The notes below the pieces were generated by a model that saw only the letters and a list, made by a program, of their open reading frames with translations, made no database searches and was not told the origin of the DNA. Source: Acidobacteriota bacterium (lineage in GTDB: Bacteria; Acidobacteriota; Blastocatellia; Pyrinomonadales; Pyrinomonadaceae). Taken from it: 45,577 bases of DNA. Of the stretch, positions 17,038 through 24,306 are shown in pieces (within the stretch, counting starts at the first letter, position 1; each line of letters opens with the position of its first letter). A program made the translations under genes and the position numbers. The stretch is taken from positions 1-45,577 of the forward strand of contig QHXM01000073.1 in NCBI GenBank assembly GCA_003222945.1, read 5' to 3'.

Positions 17038-17703
17038 ATGCGACTTGAAAGACTCGCACAATCCATTTCAGAGAAGAGATGCAAAGCTCTACTGATAGTT
17101 TGCGTCTCTATGATTCTCTCTTTCTCTCAAGGAGCGTCCGCGCAATCCGGGCGCAGGAATAAGAATGCCTCCACACCTACAGCGCCCACTGTCGCTGCCG
17201 AACCTAAAACAGACGCTCCGACGCCTACGCCGCCAAAAAAGTCCGCGCCACTCGCAACGATCATAGTCAGCGGAAATAAATTTGGCTCTTCCATGTACAT
17301 TCTCTCCAGCTATGTTGACGATGCCCTGACGGCCTGCATAGACAGGATAAAAGAGTCTTCCGCGTTAGAGGCCATAGGCGGAGGTGACCTGACGCGCAAG
17401 GAGGCGGTTGATCGTGCGAAGAAGGAGACTACATCCTACGTCCTTTGGCTTGAGTTGAAGATGGAGGAGGAGACCGCCGAAAGCAGTATGTTAATCAGCT
17501 ATTACATATTCGCGCCGCAAACTGCGAAGATTTTGACTTCCGGGAATGTTTACCTCGGCAACCAAAGCACCAGAACAGGTCGGGTTGGAGTCGGCATACC
17601 CTCTGGCACAAAACGTATGCCGATTCAATATCAAATTAAAGAGGCTGGCCGGGAAGTAGCTGACCGCGTAGTAAGTAAATTTCCTGACATCAAGCGAGAC
17701 TGA
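17038..17703 (+). CDS. Secreted hypothetical protein with Pro/Thr linker
   Basis: 221 residues, with a strong AGGAGG site. A hydrophobic signal helix (about 17-36, ending ASAQS) is followed by a Pro/Thr/Ala-rich linker (45-72). The folded domain (about 75-221) contains ATIIVSGNKFGSSMYILSSY, a DRAKKETTSYVLWLELKMEE-like helix-strand unit and AGREVADRVVSKFP. I do not recognise the family. Extracytoplasmic location is likely. It stands alone and ends in an inverted repeat. Confidence 0.7.
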   Translation: MRLERLAQSISEKRCKALLIVCVSMILSFSQGASAQSGRRNKNASTPTAPTVAAEPKTDAPTPTPPKKSAPLATIIVSGNKFGSSMYILSSYVDDALTACIDRIKESSALEAIGGGDLTRKEAVDRAKKETTSYVLWLELKMEEETAESSMLISYYIFAPQTAKILTSGNVYLGNQSTRTGRVGVGIPSGTKRMPIQYQIKEAGREVADRVVSKFPDIKRD

Positions 17704-17726
17704 GAAAGGCAGGGATGAGGGCGGAG

Positions 17727-17789
17727 GGATGAGGGATGAATGAAAAGAAAGAAGAAAAGTGCTTTCCGTTTTCACTTCATCCCTCATCC
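17727..17789. repeat. Word-based palindrome GGATGAGGGATGAA
   Basis: Perfect 14-base arms (17727-17740 and 17776-17789) with a 35-base A/G-rich loop. An extra copy of the GGGATGAGGG word lies just upstream. It follows the stop of the secreted-protein gene. Confidence 0.8.
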
Positions 17790-17792
17790 TTA

Positions 17793-17826
17793 GAAAAAAT
17801 GGTGGACGCTTGGAGACGCCCACCAA
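17793..17826 (-). terminator. Terminator of the rhomboid gene
   Basis: On the minus strand, TGGTGGGCG (17825-17817) pairs with CGTCCACCA (17808-17800, one wobble or mismatch) and is followed by TTTTTT (17799-17794). It lies 110 bases past the rhomboid stop; those 110 bases contain nothing recognisable. Confidence 0.75.
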
Positions 17827-17935
17827 ATCAGGAGGAATAGTTTTTGAAGCCCATTTGCTCGTAAAACAACCCCAGCGTTTATGGCTTCATTATGTAAGAC
17901 GCTTCGGAGAATTGGTCGGTTACAAGGAATTTTTA

Positions 17936-18541
17936 TCAAGACCCCGCGTGCGGAAATTGATTCTTAGTCCCGCGTGGAAATCTAAGTATATACCCAAGCA
18001 TCGCACCCGCACAGAATCCTGCCAGATGCCCTGCCTTGATAGTGTGCGCCGCTATCAGGTCAATTGCTATCTGAATGGAAACTACACCGAGCGCGATAAT
18101 TATACGAACCCGCTCCGGCTTCTCTAGCCGAAATAGCTTAACCAACTCACAGCCAGCCAAACCCATCACGGCCTGCGAAGCGCCGGAACTGACGAGCATT
18201 GAAGTCGCCAAAACACCCGCCATCTGTCCGATTGCGCCACTGCCTAGATATAGCAACGCGAAACGCAAAGAGCCGAGTTCACGCTCCAACCTTCCACCCA
18301 GCAGAAACAGAAAGAGCATGTTCAGGATTAGATGAGCAAAGTAAACGTGCAGAAATTGAGAGATGAATATGCGCCACCACTCGCCCGCCCACAGCAATTC
18401 GCCGCGAAGTGCGCCGGAGCGTAGCAGTAGCTCTGAGCTTTGCGTTGCAATCGGTGACAGATGAAAAAACGACGCCACAGCAAACCAAGCGGCAAGGTTC
18501 AATGCGATTAGCAGCCATGTTATGATTGGACGAGATGGCAT
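17936..18541 (-). CDS. Rhomboid-family intramembrane serine protease
   Basis: 201-residue, six-helix membrane protein. Catalytic features are present: the HVYFAHLILN loop (His65, His70, Asn74), GASQAVMG with the nucleophile Ser122, and GHLAGFCAGA with His172. The second residue after the Ser is Gln-Ala rather than the usual Gly-Ala, a mild variation. Substrates unknown. Its ATG is only 15 bases from the divergent PAP2 ATG and has no Shine-Dalgarno, so its promoter must lie inside the PAP2 coding region. Confidence 0.9.
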   Translation of the reverse strand: MPSRPIITWLLIALNLAAWFAVASFFHLSPIATQSSELLLRSGALRGELLWAGEWWRIFISQFLHVYFAHLILNMLFLFLLGGRLERELGSLRFALLYLGSGAIGQMAGVLATSMLVSSGASQAVMGLAGCELVKLFRLEKPERVRIIIALGVVSIQIAIDLIAAHTIKAGHLAGFCAGAMLGYILRFPRGTKNQFPHAGS

Positions 18542-18556
18542 AGAGAGGATAAAAAC

Positions 18557-19438
18557 ATGAAGTCAAACTATTCTACAAATGTGCGCTGCATCTCGCGCCT
18601 TGCAACTCTCCTCTTTGCGATCTTCATTGCAACCGCGAGCGCATCTGCACAAACAACTCCGACGCCTACGCCGCAAGCATCTCCAACGCCGAGCTTAGAG
18701 AGCCAGTTCTTCAAAAACATCTTGCGCGACCAGCGTGCAATCTGGACTCTGCCTTTTCATCTTCAGCGCGGAGATGAGAAGTGGCTCTTGCCGCTCGGTC
18801 TTTCGACGGCTGCGCTCATGGCGACTGATAGACACACAGCGGGCGCGCTCGATAATAACCAGACAAGATTAGATGTCAGCCGCTACATCTCTTATGCAGG
18901 CTCGACCTATGGCGCTGGCGGAATCGCAACCGCGTTCTATCTGGCAGGGCGTGCGGGGCACAACCAGCGCGCACGTGAAACCGGCTTGCTCGGAGCGGAG
19001 GCGCTCGTTGACAGCGGCATCGTTTCACTCGCGCTCAAAGGCATAACTCAGCGTCCACGCCCGCGCATAGACAACGCAAGCGGAGAGTTCTTTGACAAGG
19101 GCGACTCGTTTCCATCAGGTCACGCGATACAGGCTTGGTCGTTGGCGACCGTCATCGCAAACGAGTATAAGCATCATCGCGTCGTCGAGTTCACCGCTTA
19201 CGGATTGGCGTCTGCCGTAAGCATCGCGCGCTTTACGGGACGCAACCACTTTCTGAGCGACGTGCTCGTGGGCAGCGCGATGGGCTACGGCATTGGCCGC
19301 TACGTCTATCGAACACATCACGATTCAAGCGGCGAAGAAACAGACAGGCACGCGCACTCGAAGCTATGGCCTGCTTTTGCGCCGACCTACAACAGAAGCG
19401 CACGCGATTACGGATTGATGTTGGCGTGGGGTTTTTAA
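18557..19438 (+). CDS. PAP2-superfamily phosphatase, exported
   Basis: Acid-phosphatase/lipid-phosphatase family protein of 293 residues: signal peptide (about 1-32), Pro/Thr linker, then the three PAP2 signatures KGITQRPRPR (about 160-169), FPSGHA (about 183-188) and ARFTGRNHFLSDVLVG (about 222-237). Likely dephosphorylates a lipid phosphate or pyrophosphate (for example undecaprenyl-PP or phosphatidate) at the periplasmic face. The start is supported by GAGAGGAT. Confidence 0.9.
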   Translation: MKSNYSTNVRCISRLATLLFAIFIATASASAQTTPTPTPQASPTPSLESQFFKNILRDQRAIWTLPFHLQRGDEKWLLPLGLSTAALMATDRHTAGALDNNQTRLDVSRYISYAGSTYGAGGIATAFYLAGRAGHNQRARETGLLGAEALVDSGIVSLALKGITQRPRPRIDNASGEFFDKGDSFPSGHAIQAWSLATVIANEYKHHRVVEFTAYGLASAVSIARFTGRNHFLSDVLVGSAMGYGIGRYVYRTHHDSSGEETDRHAHSKLWPAFAPTYNRSARDYGLMLAWGF

Positions 19439-19528
19439 TTCCTTGCGGGAAGGCTCTCTCATCATGAGCCTCTCGTGATAAATTACTGCCCGTTTCAATT
19501 CAGAGTATTCCAGCGAAGAGAGTCTCGT

Positions 19529-19558
19529 TTGACAAAGAACGAAAGAGTTCTGTATAAG
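19529..19558 (+). promoter_or_regulatory. Promoter of the his operon
   Basis: TTGACA (19529-19534) and TATAAG (19553-19558) with an 18-base spacer: the best sigma70-type promoter in the window. The message would begin around 19565, just ahead of the leader peptide start at 19572. Confidence 0.75.
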
Positions 19559-19571
19559 TTCAAGGCTCAAA

Positions 19572-19670
19572 ATGAGAAAAGACGTTAAGCCAAGCTTCAA
19601 TACGCATCGCGCCAGGCGTTCGCATCACGGCGGCCATCATCGCTTCGGTGGCAGCCCAAGCTGGCGATGA
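19572..19670 (+). CDS. hisL: His operon leader peptide
   Basis: A 32-codon frame, ATG 19572 to TGA 19668. Five histidine codons fall within 12 codons (19605, 19623, 19626, 19635, 19638), in the order HRARRSHHGGHHRF. It lies between a strong promoter and an intrinsic terminator ahead of hisZ, which is the layout of ribosome-stalling attenuation known for enterobacterial his operons. There is only a short AAGG as ribosome-binding site. It is too short for normal gene callers. Identity rests on composition and position. Confidence 0.7.
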   Translation: MRKDVKPSFNTHRARRSHHGGHHRFGGSPSWR

Positions 19671-19772
19671 TGGTCTCGTCTTGCATTAGAGAGTAGCCTC
19701 TCAAAGGCTTCCAGATACTCAGACACCGCTGCCAGTGACCCTTTGTGGATATCCGGCAGCGGTTTCTTATTT
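19634..19772 (+). promoter_or_regulatory. His attenuator (pause hairpin, antiterminator, terminator)
   Basis: The pause stem CCATCATCGC (19634-19643) pairs perfectly with GCGATGATGG (19664-19673). Its 5' arm contains two of the His codons and its 3' arm the stop codon. The terminator stem ACCGCTGCC (19725-19733) pairs with GGCAGCGGT (19755-19763), followed by TTCTTATTT. GGCAGC at 19650-19655, released when a ribosome stalls on the His codons, can pair with GCTGCC of the terminator (antiterminator). Predicted: low charged tRNA-His allows readthrough. Confidence 0.7.
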
Positions 19773-19785
19773 CCAAAAGTTTTCA

Positions 19786-20719
19786 ATGATGAGCGACCCG
19801 CTATCAAAAATCCCGGACGGCATGAGGTACTACTTCGGCAAGGAGGCGCGTCTGCGCCGCAGCATAGAAGACACAGTCATGCAGGTCTTTGCCGGTTGGT
19901 CCTACGAAGAGATCATCACGCCTGCGGTTGATTACCTTGCGCTGTTTGAGCGCGGCATGGGGCGGGACGAAGCTCATCGAGCGTTTCTTTTCACGGACCG
20001 AGACGGACGCCTGCTCGCGCTTCGCCCCGACGTGACATCTTCGGTTGCGCGTGCAGCCGCGACGCTCTTCGCTAAGCAAGAGCGCCCGCTTCGCTTCTGT
20101 TATGCCGCGCCCGTCTTCCGGCAACAAACGCAGTCGCGCGCGGAGTGGAGACGCGAGAGCACGCAACTCGGCTGCGAATTCATAGGCGCGGGCGGCGGGC
20201 AGGCGGACATGGAAGTCCTGGTCATCGCAACTGAAATCTTCGAGCGGCTGGAACTTTCTGGCGATTACAGGATTACGATCAACAGCGTCGAAATCTTTAA
20301 CGGCATCAGCGAACGTCTCGCGCTTGCACCCGAAGCGCGAGAAAAGATGCGCCACCTGATTGATATACGAGACGCGGGAGATAGATTTTGGCGATGTCTC
20401 AGGTCTTGACTACTACACCGGACTCACTTTCAAAATCTATGCTAAGGGCGCAGGCTCGCGCGTCGGAGCAGGAGGCCGCTACGACCTTCTCACCGCGAAC
20501 TTTGGGAAAACAGAACCGGCCATAGGCTTCATGCTCGAACTGGACGCGCTCACAGATGTGTTGCTGCGGCGCGAGCGTGGCGGGATGCTTGCAGCGAATT
20601 CGGATTTGGACGCAACAATGATTACGGGCAATGAGACTGCGCCTCTGTTTATGAAAGCGAAAGAGCGGCGACAAAGGAACGAACGCGTGAGAATTGATTT
20701 GAAGAGAAGAGAACCTTAA
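19786..20719 (+). pseudogene. hisZ: HisZ, ATP phosphoribosyltransferase regulatory subunit, with deletion and frameshift
   Basis: HisRS-like partner required by the short-form HisG that follows. Frame 1 from ATG 19786 (or 19789) gives DPLSKIPDGMRYYFGKEA, motif 2 RFCYAAPVFR and EFIGAGGGQADMEV, and reaches HLIDIRDAG. It then leaves the HisZ sequence and stops at 20409. The C-terminal half resumes in another frame at about 20380, with EIDFGDVSGLDYYTGLTFKI and VGAGGRYDLLTANFG, ending at 20719. Besides the frame change, roughly 75-80 residues normally present between these blocks are missing. It is either a pseudogene or an assembly deletion. The frame start at 19735 lies inside the attenuator and is rejected. 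Confidence 0.85.
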
Positions 20720-20791
20720 TTATAAATTTTGAGTTTTGAATGTTGAATCATTGCCTTCAACTCAAAACTCATAATTCAAAACTCATAATTA
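20717..20791. repeat. Word-based palindrome between hisZ and hisG
   Basis: Starts at the hisZ stop. TAATTATAAATTTTGAGTTT (20717 onward) faces CAAAACTCATAATTA (20777-20791), with further AACTCAAAAC words. The downstream hisG ATG follows after 4 bases with no Shine-Dalgarno. Confidence 0.8.
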
Positions 20792-20795
20792 CATT

Positions 20796-21437
20796 ATGGC
20801 TAAGCTGACCATAGCTTTCGCTAAAGGAAGGATGCAGACGGAGGCGCTCGCTCTAATGGAGCGTGCCGGTATCGGCATGAGCGAGGATGCGCGCAACTCC
20901 AGGCGTCTCGCCGTAGAGGACGAAAGCGGGAGCTATCGCTTCATCTTCGTTAAGCCATCGGACGTGCCCGTTTATGTGGAGCATGGAACTGCCGACTGCG
21001 GTATCGTAGGGCGCGACGTTCTCATGGAATCTAACGCAGACCTTTTGCAGCCGCTGGACCTTCGCATAAGCTGTTGCCGCATAGCGGTCGCCGCGTGCGC
21101 CGGAGCGATTCCTTCGGAGTTGGGCGCGCTGCGCGTTGCGACCAAATATCCGCGCATAGCTGCCGCACACTTCGGAGCGCGCGGCATTCCCGTAGAGATA
21201 ATAGAACTCGCAGGCTCTGTCGAACTCGCGCCTGTGCTCGGCTTGGCGGACGCAATCGTTGACGTTGTTGAGACCGGGCGCACGCTCTCGGAAAACGGCC
21301 TCGACATAGTTGAAGTCATTGCCAACTCTACGGGGCGACTGGTCGTCAACCGCGCGAGCTATCAACTTGAAGCCGAAGCAGTCTCGCGTCTTATCAACGC
21401 ACTCAAAGGCGTGCTCAAAGAGGATGAAAGTCTGTGA
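20796..21437 (+). CDS. hisG: ATP phosphoribosyltransferase, short form HisG(S)
   Basis: Catalyses the first step of histidine synthesis (ATP + PRPP). 213 residues, the length of the short form that lacks the C-terminal regulatory domain and depends on HisZ. It shows IAFAKGRMQTEAL, VKPSDVPVYVEHGTADCGIVG, KYPRIAAAHF and the PRPP loop region DAIVDVVETGRTLSENGL. It appears intact, although its partner HisZ is broken here. The stop overlaps the hisD GTG by four bases. The ATG abuts a palindrome and lacks a ribosome-binding site. Confidence 0.95.
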   Translation: MAKLTIAFAKGRMQTEALALMERAGIGMSEDARNSRRLAVEDESGSYRFIFVKPSDVPVYVEHGTADCGIVGRDVLMESNADLLQPLDLRISCCRIAVAACAGAIPSELGALRVATKYPRIAAAHFGARGIPVEIIELAGSVELAPVLGLADAIVDVVETGRTLSENGLDIVEVIANSTGRLVVNRASYQLEAEAVSRLINALKGVLKEDESL

Positions 21438-22564
21438 TTGAAGTAATTCGTTGTGATGAGATTGAACGACGCGCACGCAAACTCGCGCGAATCGCGTCGC
21501 GTAACGTCGCGCTCGATTCCGAACTGATGGAGGCGGTCGCAAAGATCATAGCGGACGTTCGGAAACGCGGCGACGCTGCGCTCATAGATTACACCGAACG
21601 TTTCGACGGCGTGCGCCTTGAGCTAGACAAACTTCGCATTCCTGAACAAGAGTTGCGCGGAGTGGCCGCACGCGCCGACCGAACTGTTGTAGAAGCTTTG
21701 CGCGAAGCGATTAAGCGCGTGAGAGAGTTTCACGAGCACGAGCGAGTAGAATCCTGGGAGATTGAAACGGCGGAAGGTGTGCGCATGGGTCAGCGCATCA
21801 TGCCTCTCGACAGCGCCGGGCTTTACGTTCCGGGCGGGAAGGCCAGCTATCCTTCGTCCGTTGTGATGAACGTCGTGCCCGCCGAGGTCGCCGGAGTCAA
21901 ACGCATTGCGGTCACGACGCCGCCGCGCACGCTTGCAGAAAACCCTGCGGTCGCTGCGGCGCTTCTGGAGTTGAACGTGACAGAGGTTTACGCAGTCGGC
22001 GGAGCACAGGCGATAGCCGCGCTCGCTTACGGCACTGAAAGCCTTCGGCGTGTTGATAAGATAACCGGGCCGGGCAACAAATATGTCGCAGCGGCGAAGA
22101 AGATAGTCTTTGGCACGGTCGGAATTGATTCAATCGCAGGACCTAGCGAGGTCATAGTCATAGCAGATGAAACGGCCCGCGACGATTTCGTCGCGGCAGA
22201 TTTGCTCGCGCAGGCAGAGCATGATGAGGAAGCGTCCGCCGTTCTCATCACAACTAGCGAGGCTCTGGCCTTTGATGTGGCAGCGCAAGTCGAGCAACAG
22301 ACTCGAAAGCTTTCTCGCCGCGACGTGATTGAAAAATCGCTCACGGAGTTTGGCGCGATCATTGTCGTGTCTGACATGGAGGATGCGTGCGAGTTGGTTA
22401 ATGAATTAGCGCCTGAGCATCTTGAAATCATCACGCGGGATGAAGAGAGCGTGGCGGCGCGCGTGCGTCATGCAGGAGCAATATTTTTCGGCGCGCACAC
22501 GTTGGACGCGCACGCGCGCTCTGTGCTGATTCGGCTTGAAGAGGATTCGATGAACAGCAATTGA
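21434..22564 (+). CDS. hisD: Histidinol dehydrogenase, missing a C-terminal block
   Basis: Last enzyme of histidine synthesis (histidinol to histidine, NAD, zinc). The 376-residue frame is normal up to VRHAGAIFFGAHT, including DSAGLYVPGGKASYPSSVVM, KITGPGNKYVAAAK, the zinc-ligand region LAQAEHDEEA and ELAPEHLEI. At residues 356-357 it jumps directly to LDAHARSVLIRLE, the family's extreme C-terminus. About 57 residues usually between these, including the GDYV.GPNHVLPT block with a zinc-binding Asp and a conserved His, are missing. The frame is kept (join near 22501). As written the enzyme should be inactive. The start GTG overlaps hisG. Confidence 0.9.
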   Translation: MIEVIRCDEIERRARKLARIASRNVALDSELMEAVAKIIADVRKRGDAALIDYTERFDGVRLELDKLRIPEQELRGVAARADRTVVEALREAIKRVREFHEHERVESWEIETAEGVRMGQRIMPLDSAGLYVPGGKASYPSSVVMNVVPAEVAGVKRIAVTTPPRTLAENPAVAAALLELNVTEVYAVGGAQAIAALAYGTESLRRVDKITGPGNKYVAAAKKIVFGTVGIDSIAGPSEVIVIADETARDDFVAADLLAQAEHDEEASAVLITTSEALAFDVAAQVEQQTRKLSRRDVIEKSLTEFGAIIVVSDMEDACELVNELAPEHLEIITRDEESVAARVRHAGAIFFGAHTLDAHARSVLIRLEEDSMNSN

Positions 22565-22581
22565 TTATTGAAAAATAACTG

Positions 22582-23688
22582 ATGACTGACCCGCTGGATA
22601 AAATCAAACCGCGCGTGCGTGAGCTTCGCGCTTACACGCTCTCGCCGGATCGCGCGTCTGTCAAGATAAATCAGAACGAGAACCCTTGGGAGACGCCCGC
22701 GCGAATCAAAGAGGAGAGCTTGCGACGTTTGAGCAGGCGCGCGTGGTCACGCTACCCGGATTTTGTGCCTGCGAGTTTGCATGAACGTTTGTCGTCGTTC
22801 GCGGGCTGGCGCGCAGACGGAGTGATTGCTGGAAACGGCTCGAATGAATTGATTCAAGCGCTTTTGATGGTGACAGTTGGTGAAGGGAAGCGCGTGCTAA
22901 TCTCCGAGCCAACGTTTGCTCTCTATAAGCAAGTCACGACGGTTCTGGGTGGCTCTATTGTGAGCGTCGCGCTCGACGAGGAGTTAAAGTTCGACGCGGC
23001 TGCGCTCATGAAAGCAATCGAAACTTTCGAGCCTGACGTTACGATACTCTGCTCGCCGAACAATCCAACGGGCTGCCGTATCCCGGACGCGGATTTAATA
23101 GCTCTGCTCAAAGCCTCACACGGCCTTGTCGTAATTGACGAAGCGTATTTTGAGTTCTCCGCTCATTCGGTCGTGCCTTTGTTAGGGGAGCATCGGAACT
23201 TGGCAGTCTTCCGAACATTCTCGAAGGCGATGGCTATGGCGGGCTTGCGCGTCGGCTATCTTTTAGCCTCGCCTGATTTGGCGCGCGAGGTCGGCAAGGC
23301 CGTGCTGCCATACAATCTGAACATCGTCTCGCAGGTGGTCGCAGAAGTCGCGCTCGAAATGTATGAGTCGGAGCTAAAGCCGCTTGTAGAGCGCATAAGA
23401 GAAGAGCGCGAGCGGCTTTACGGTGAGATGAAGAAGATAGAAGGATTGACGCCCGTGCCATCGCAAGCCAATTTCATGGTCGTTCGCTCCATGCTTGATC
23501 CTCGCTTCGTCTTCAAGGAACTATTGAGCCGCGACATACTCGTTCGTGACGTGAGCAGTTACCCTAAGCTTAAGGACTATTTTCGCGTAAGCGTCGGCAC
23601 GCCCGCAGAGAATGATCTGCTGTTGGCGGCGTTAAGGGAAGTATTTGAAAGGCAGAATACAGAATACAGAATTCAGGAGTCAGAATAA
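22582..23688 (+). CDS. hisC: Histidinol-phosphate aminotransferase HisC
   Basis: PLP enzyme converting imidazole-acetol phosphate to histidinol phosphate. 368 residues, full length: INQNENPWETP, GNGSNELIQALL, CSPNNPTGCRIPD, VIDEAYFEFS and the PLP lysine in FRTFSKAMAMAGLRVGYL. The last dozen residues (RQNTEYRIQESE) are written by a palindromic element that covers the stop. Seventeen bases separate it from hisD. Confidence 0.95.
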   Translation: MTDPLDKIKPRVRELRAYTLSPDRASVKINQNENPWETPARIKEESLRRLSRRAWSRYPDFVPASLHERLSSFAGWRADGVIAGNGSNELIQALLMVTVGEGKRVLISEPTFALYKQVTTVLGGSIVSVALDEELKFDAAALMKAIETFEPDVTILCSPNNPTGCRIPDADLIALLKASHGLVVIDEAYFEFSAHSVVPLLGEHRNLAVFRTFSKAMAMAGLRVGYLLASPDLAREVGKAVLPYNLNIVSQVVAEVALEMYESELKPLVERIREERERLYGEMKKIEGLTPVPSQANFMVVRSMLDPRFVFKELLSRDILVRDVSSYPKLKDYFRVSVGTPAENDLLLAALREVFERQNTEYRIQESE

Positions 23689-23790
23689 AAGAAAAGCAAA
23701 ATCTGTAGAAGCGGGTTGCAGCCCTTTCCATTCTGAATTCTGGATTCTGTATTCCGCTTTTCGTTCTGACTCCTGAATTCTTCTTTTACT
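23651..23790. repeat. Nested word-based palindrome between hisC and hisB
   Basis: Built from repeats of CAGAATAC and ATTCAGGAGTCAGAAT on the left and their complements (ATTCTGGATTCTGTATTC, TTCTGACTCCTGAATTC) on the right. The centre reads GGGTTGCAGCCCTTTC. A relative with a near-identical centre and the same CTTTTACTTATGA exit lies at 38490-38600. It covers the hisC 3' end and ends at the hisB start. Confidence 0.85.
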
Positions 23791-23791
23791 T

Positions 23792-24306
23792 ATGAGCACA
23801 AAACTACAAACATCTTCGCGCTCGGCGCAGGTAAAGAGAAAGACTAAAGAAACGGATGTGCGCGCCGCGCTCAACTTAGACGGCAACGGACGGGCGCGCG
23901 TATCAACCGGGATTCCGTTTCTTGACCACATGCTGGAACTCTTTGCGCGGCACGGGCTGTTCGATCTCGAAGTGGAATGTCGCGGCGATCTGGAGATTGA
24001 TGACCATCATTCTGTGGAGGACATAGCAATCTCTCTCGGTCAGGCGCTCAGAGAGGCTCTGGGCGATAAGAGCGGCATTGCGCGCTACGGCGAAGCGACT
24101 GTGCCTATGGATGAAGCGCTCTGTCGTTCTGTGATTGATCTGTCTGGTCGCTTCTATCTTGTTTATGAAGTCGAGACGCGCCGACACATGATAGCACGCA
24201 CCACATTCTCGAAGGCACATTCAAAGCTACAGCGCGTGCGCTCAGGCGAGCCGTCGAAAGGGATGCGCGCGTCCAAGGAGTATTGAGCACGAAGGGGGTT
24301 TTGTAA
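23792..24306 (+). pseudogene. hisB: Imidazoleglycerol-phosphate dehydratase HisB with deletion and frameshift
   Basis: Normal HisB sequence runs from [18 protein letters not shown] through [32 protein letters not shown] and [16 protein letters not shown]. The original frame then ends at TGA 24286. In the neighbouring frame from about 24187 the true C-terminus continues: [20 protein letters not shown], and ending VLSTKGVL with TAA at 24304-24306, directly before the hisH start. About 33-35 residues (the FDTELVEEFF region) are missing and the frame is lost. As written, the second metal-binding HHxxE motif is not translated in frame. Pseudogene or assembly deletion. The 23792-24286 frame alone would be called a 164-residue HisB. 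Confidence 0.85.

Noticed and set aside
19735-19785. HisZ start at 19735
   Set aside because: It falls inside the attenuator terminator; ATG 19786/19789 gives the family N-terminus.
20360-24306. Programmed ribosomal frameshifting in hisZ and hisB
   Set aside because: There is no slippery heptamer, and residues are missing at both joins, so a simple frameshift would not restore the proteins.
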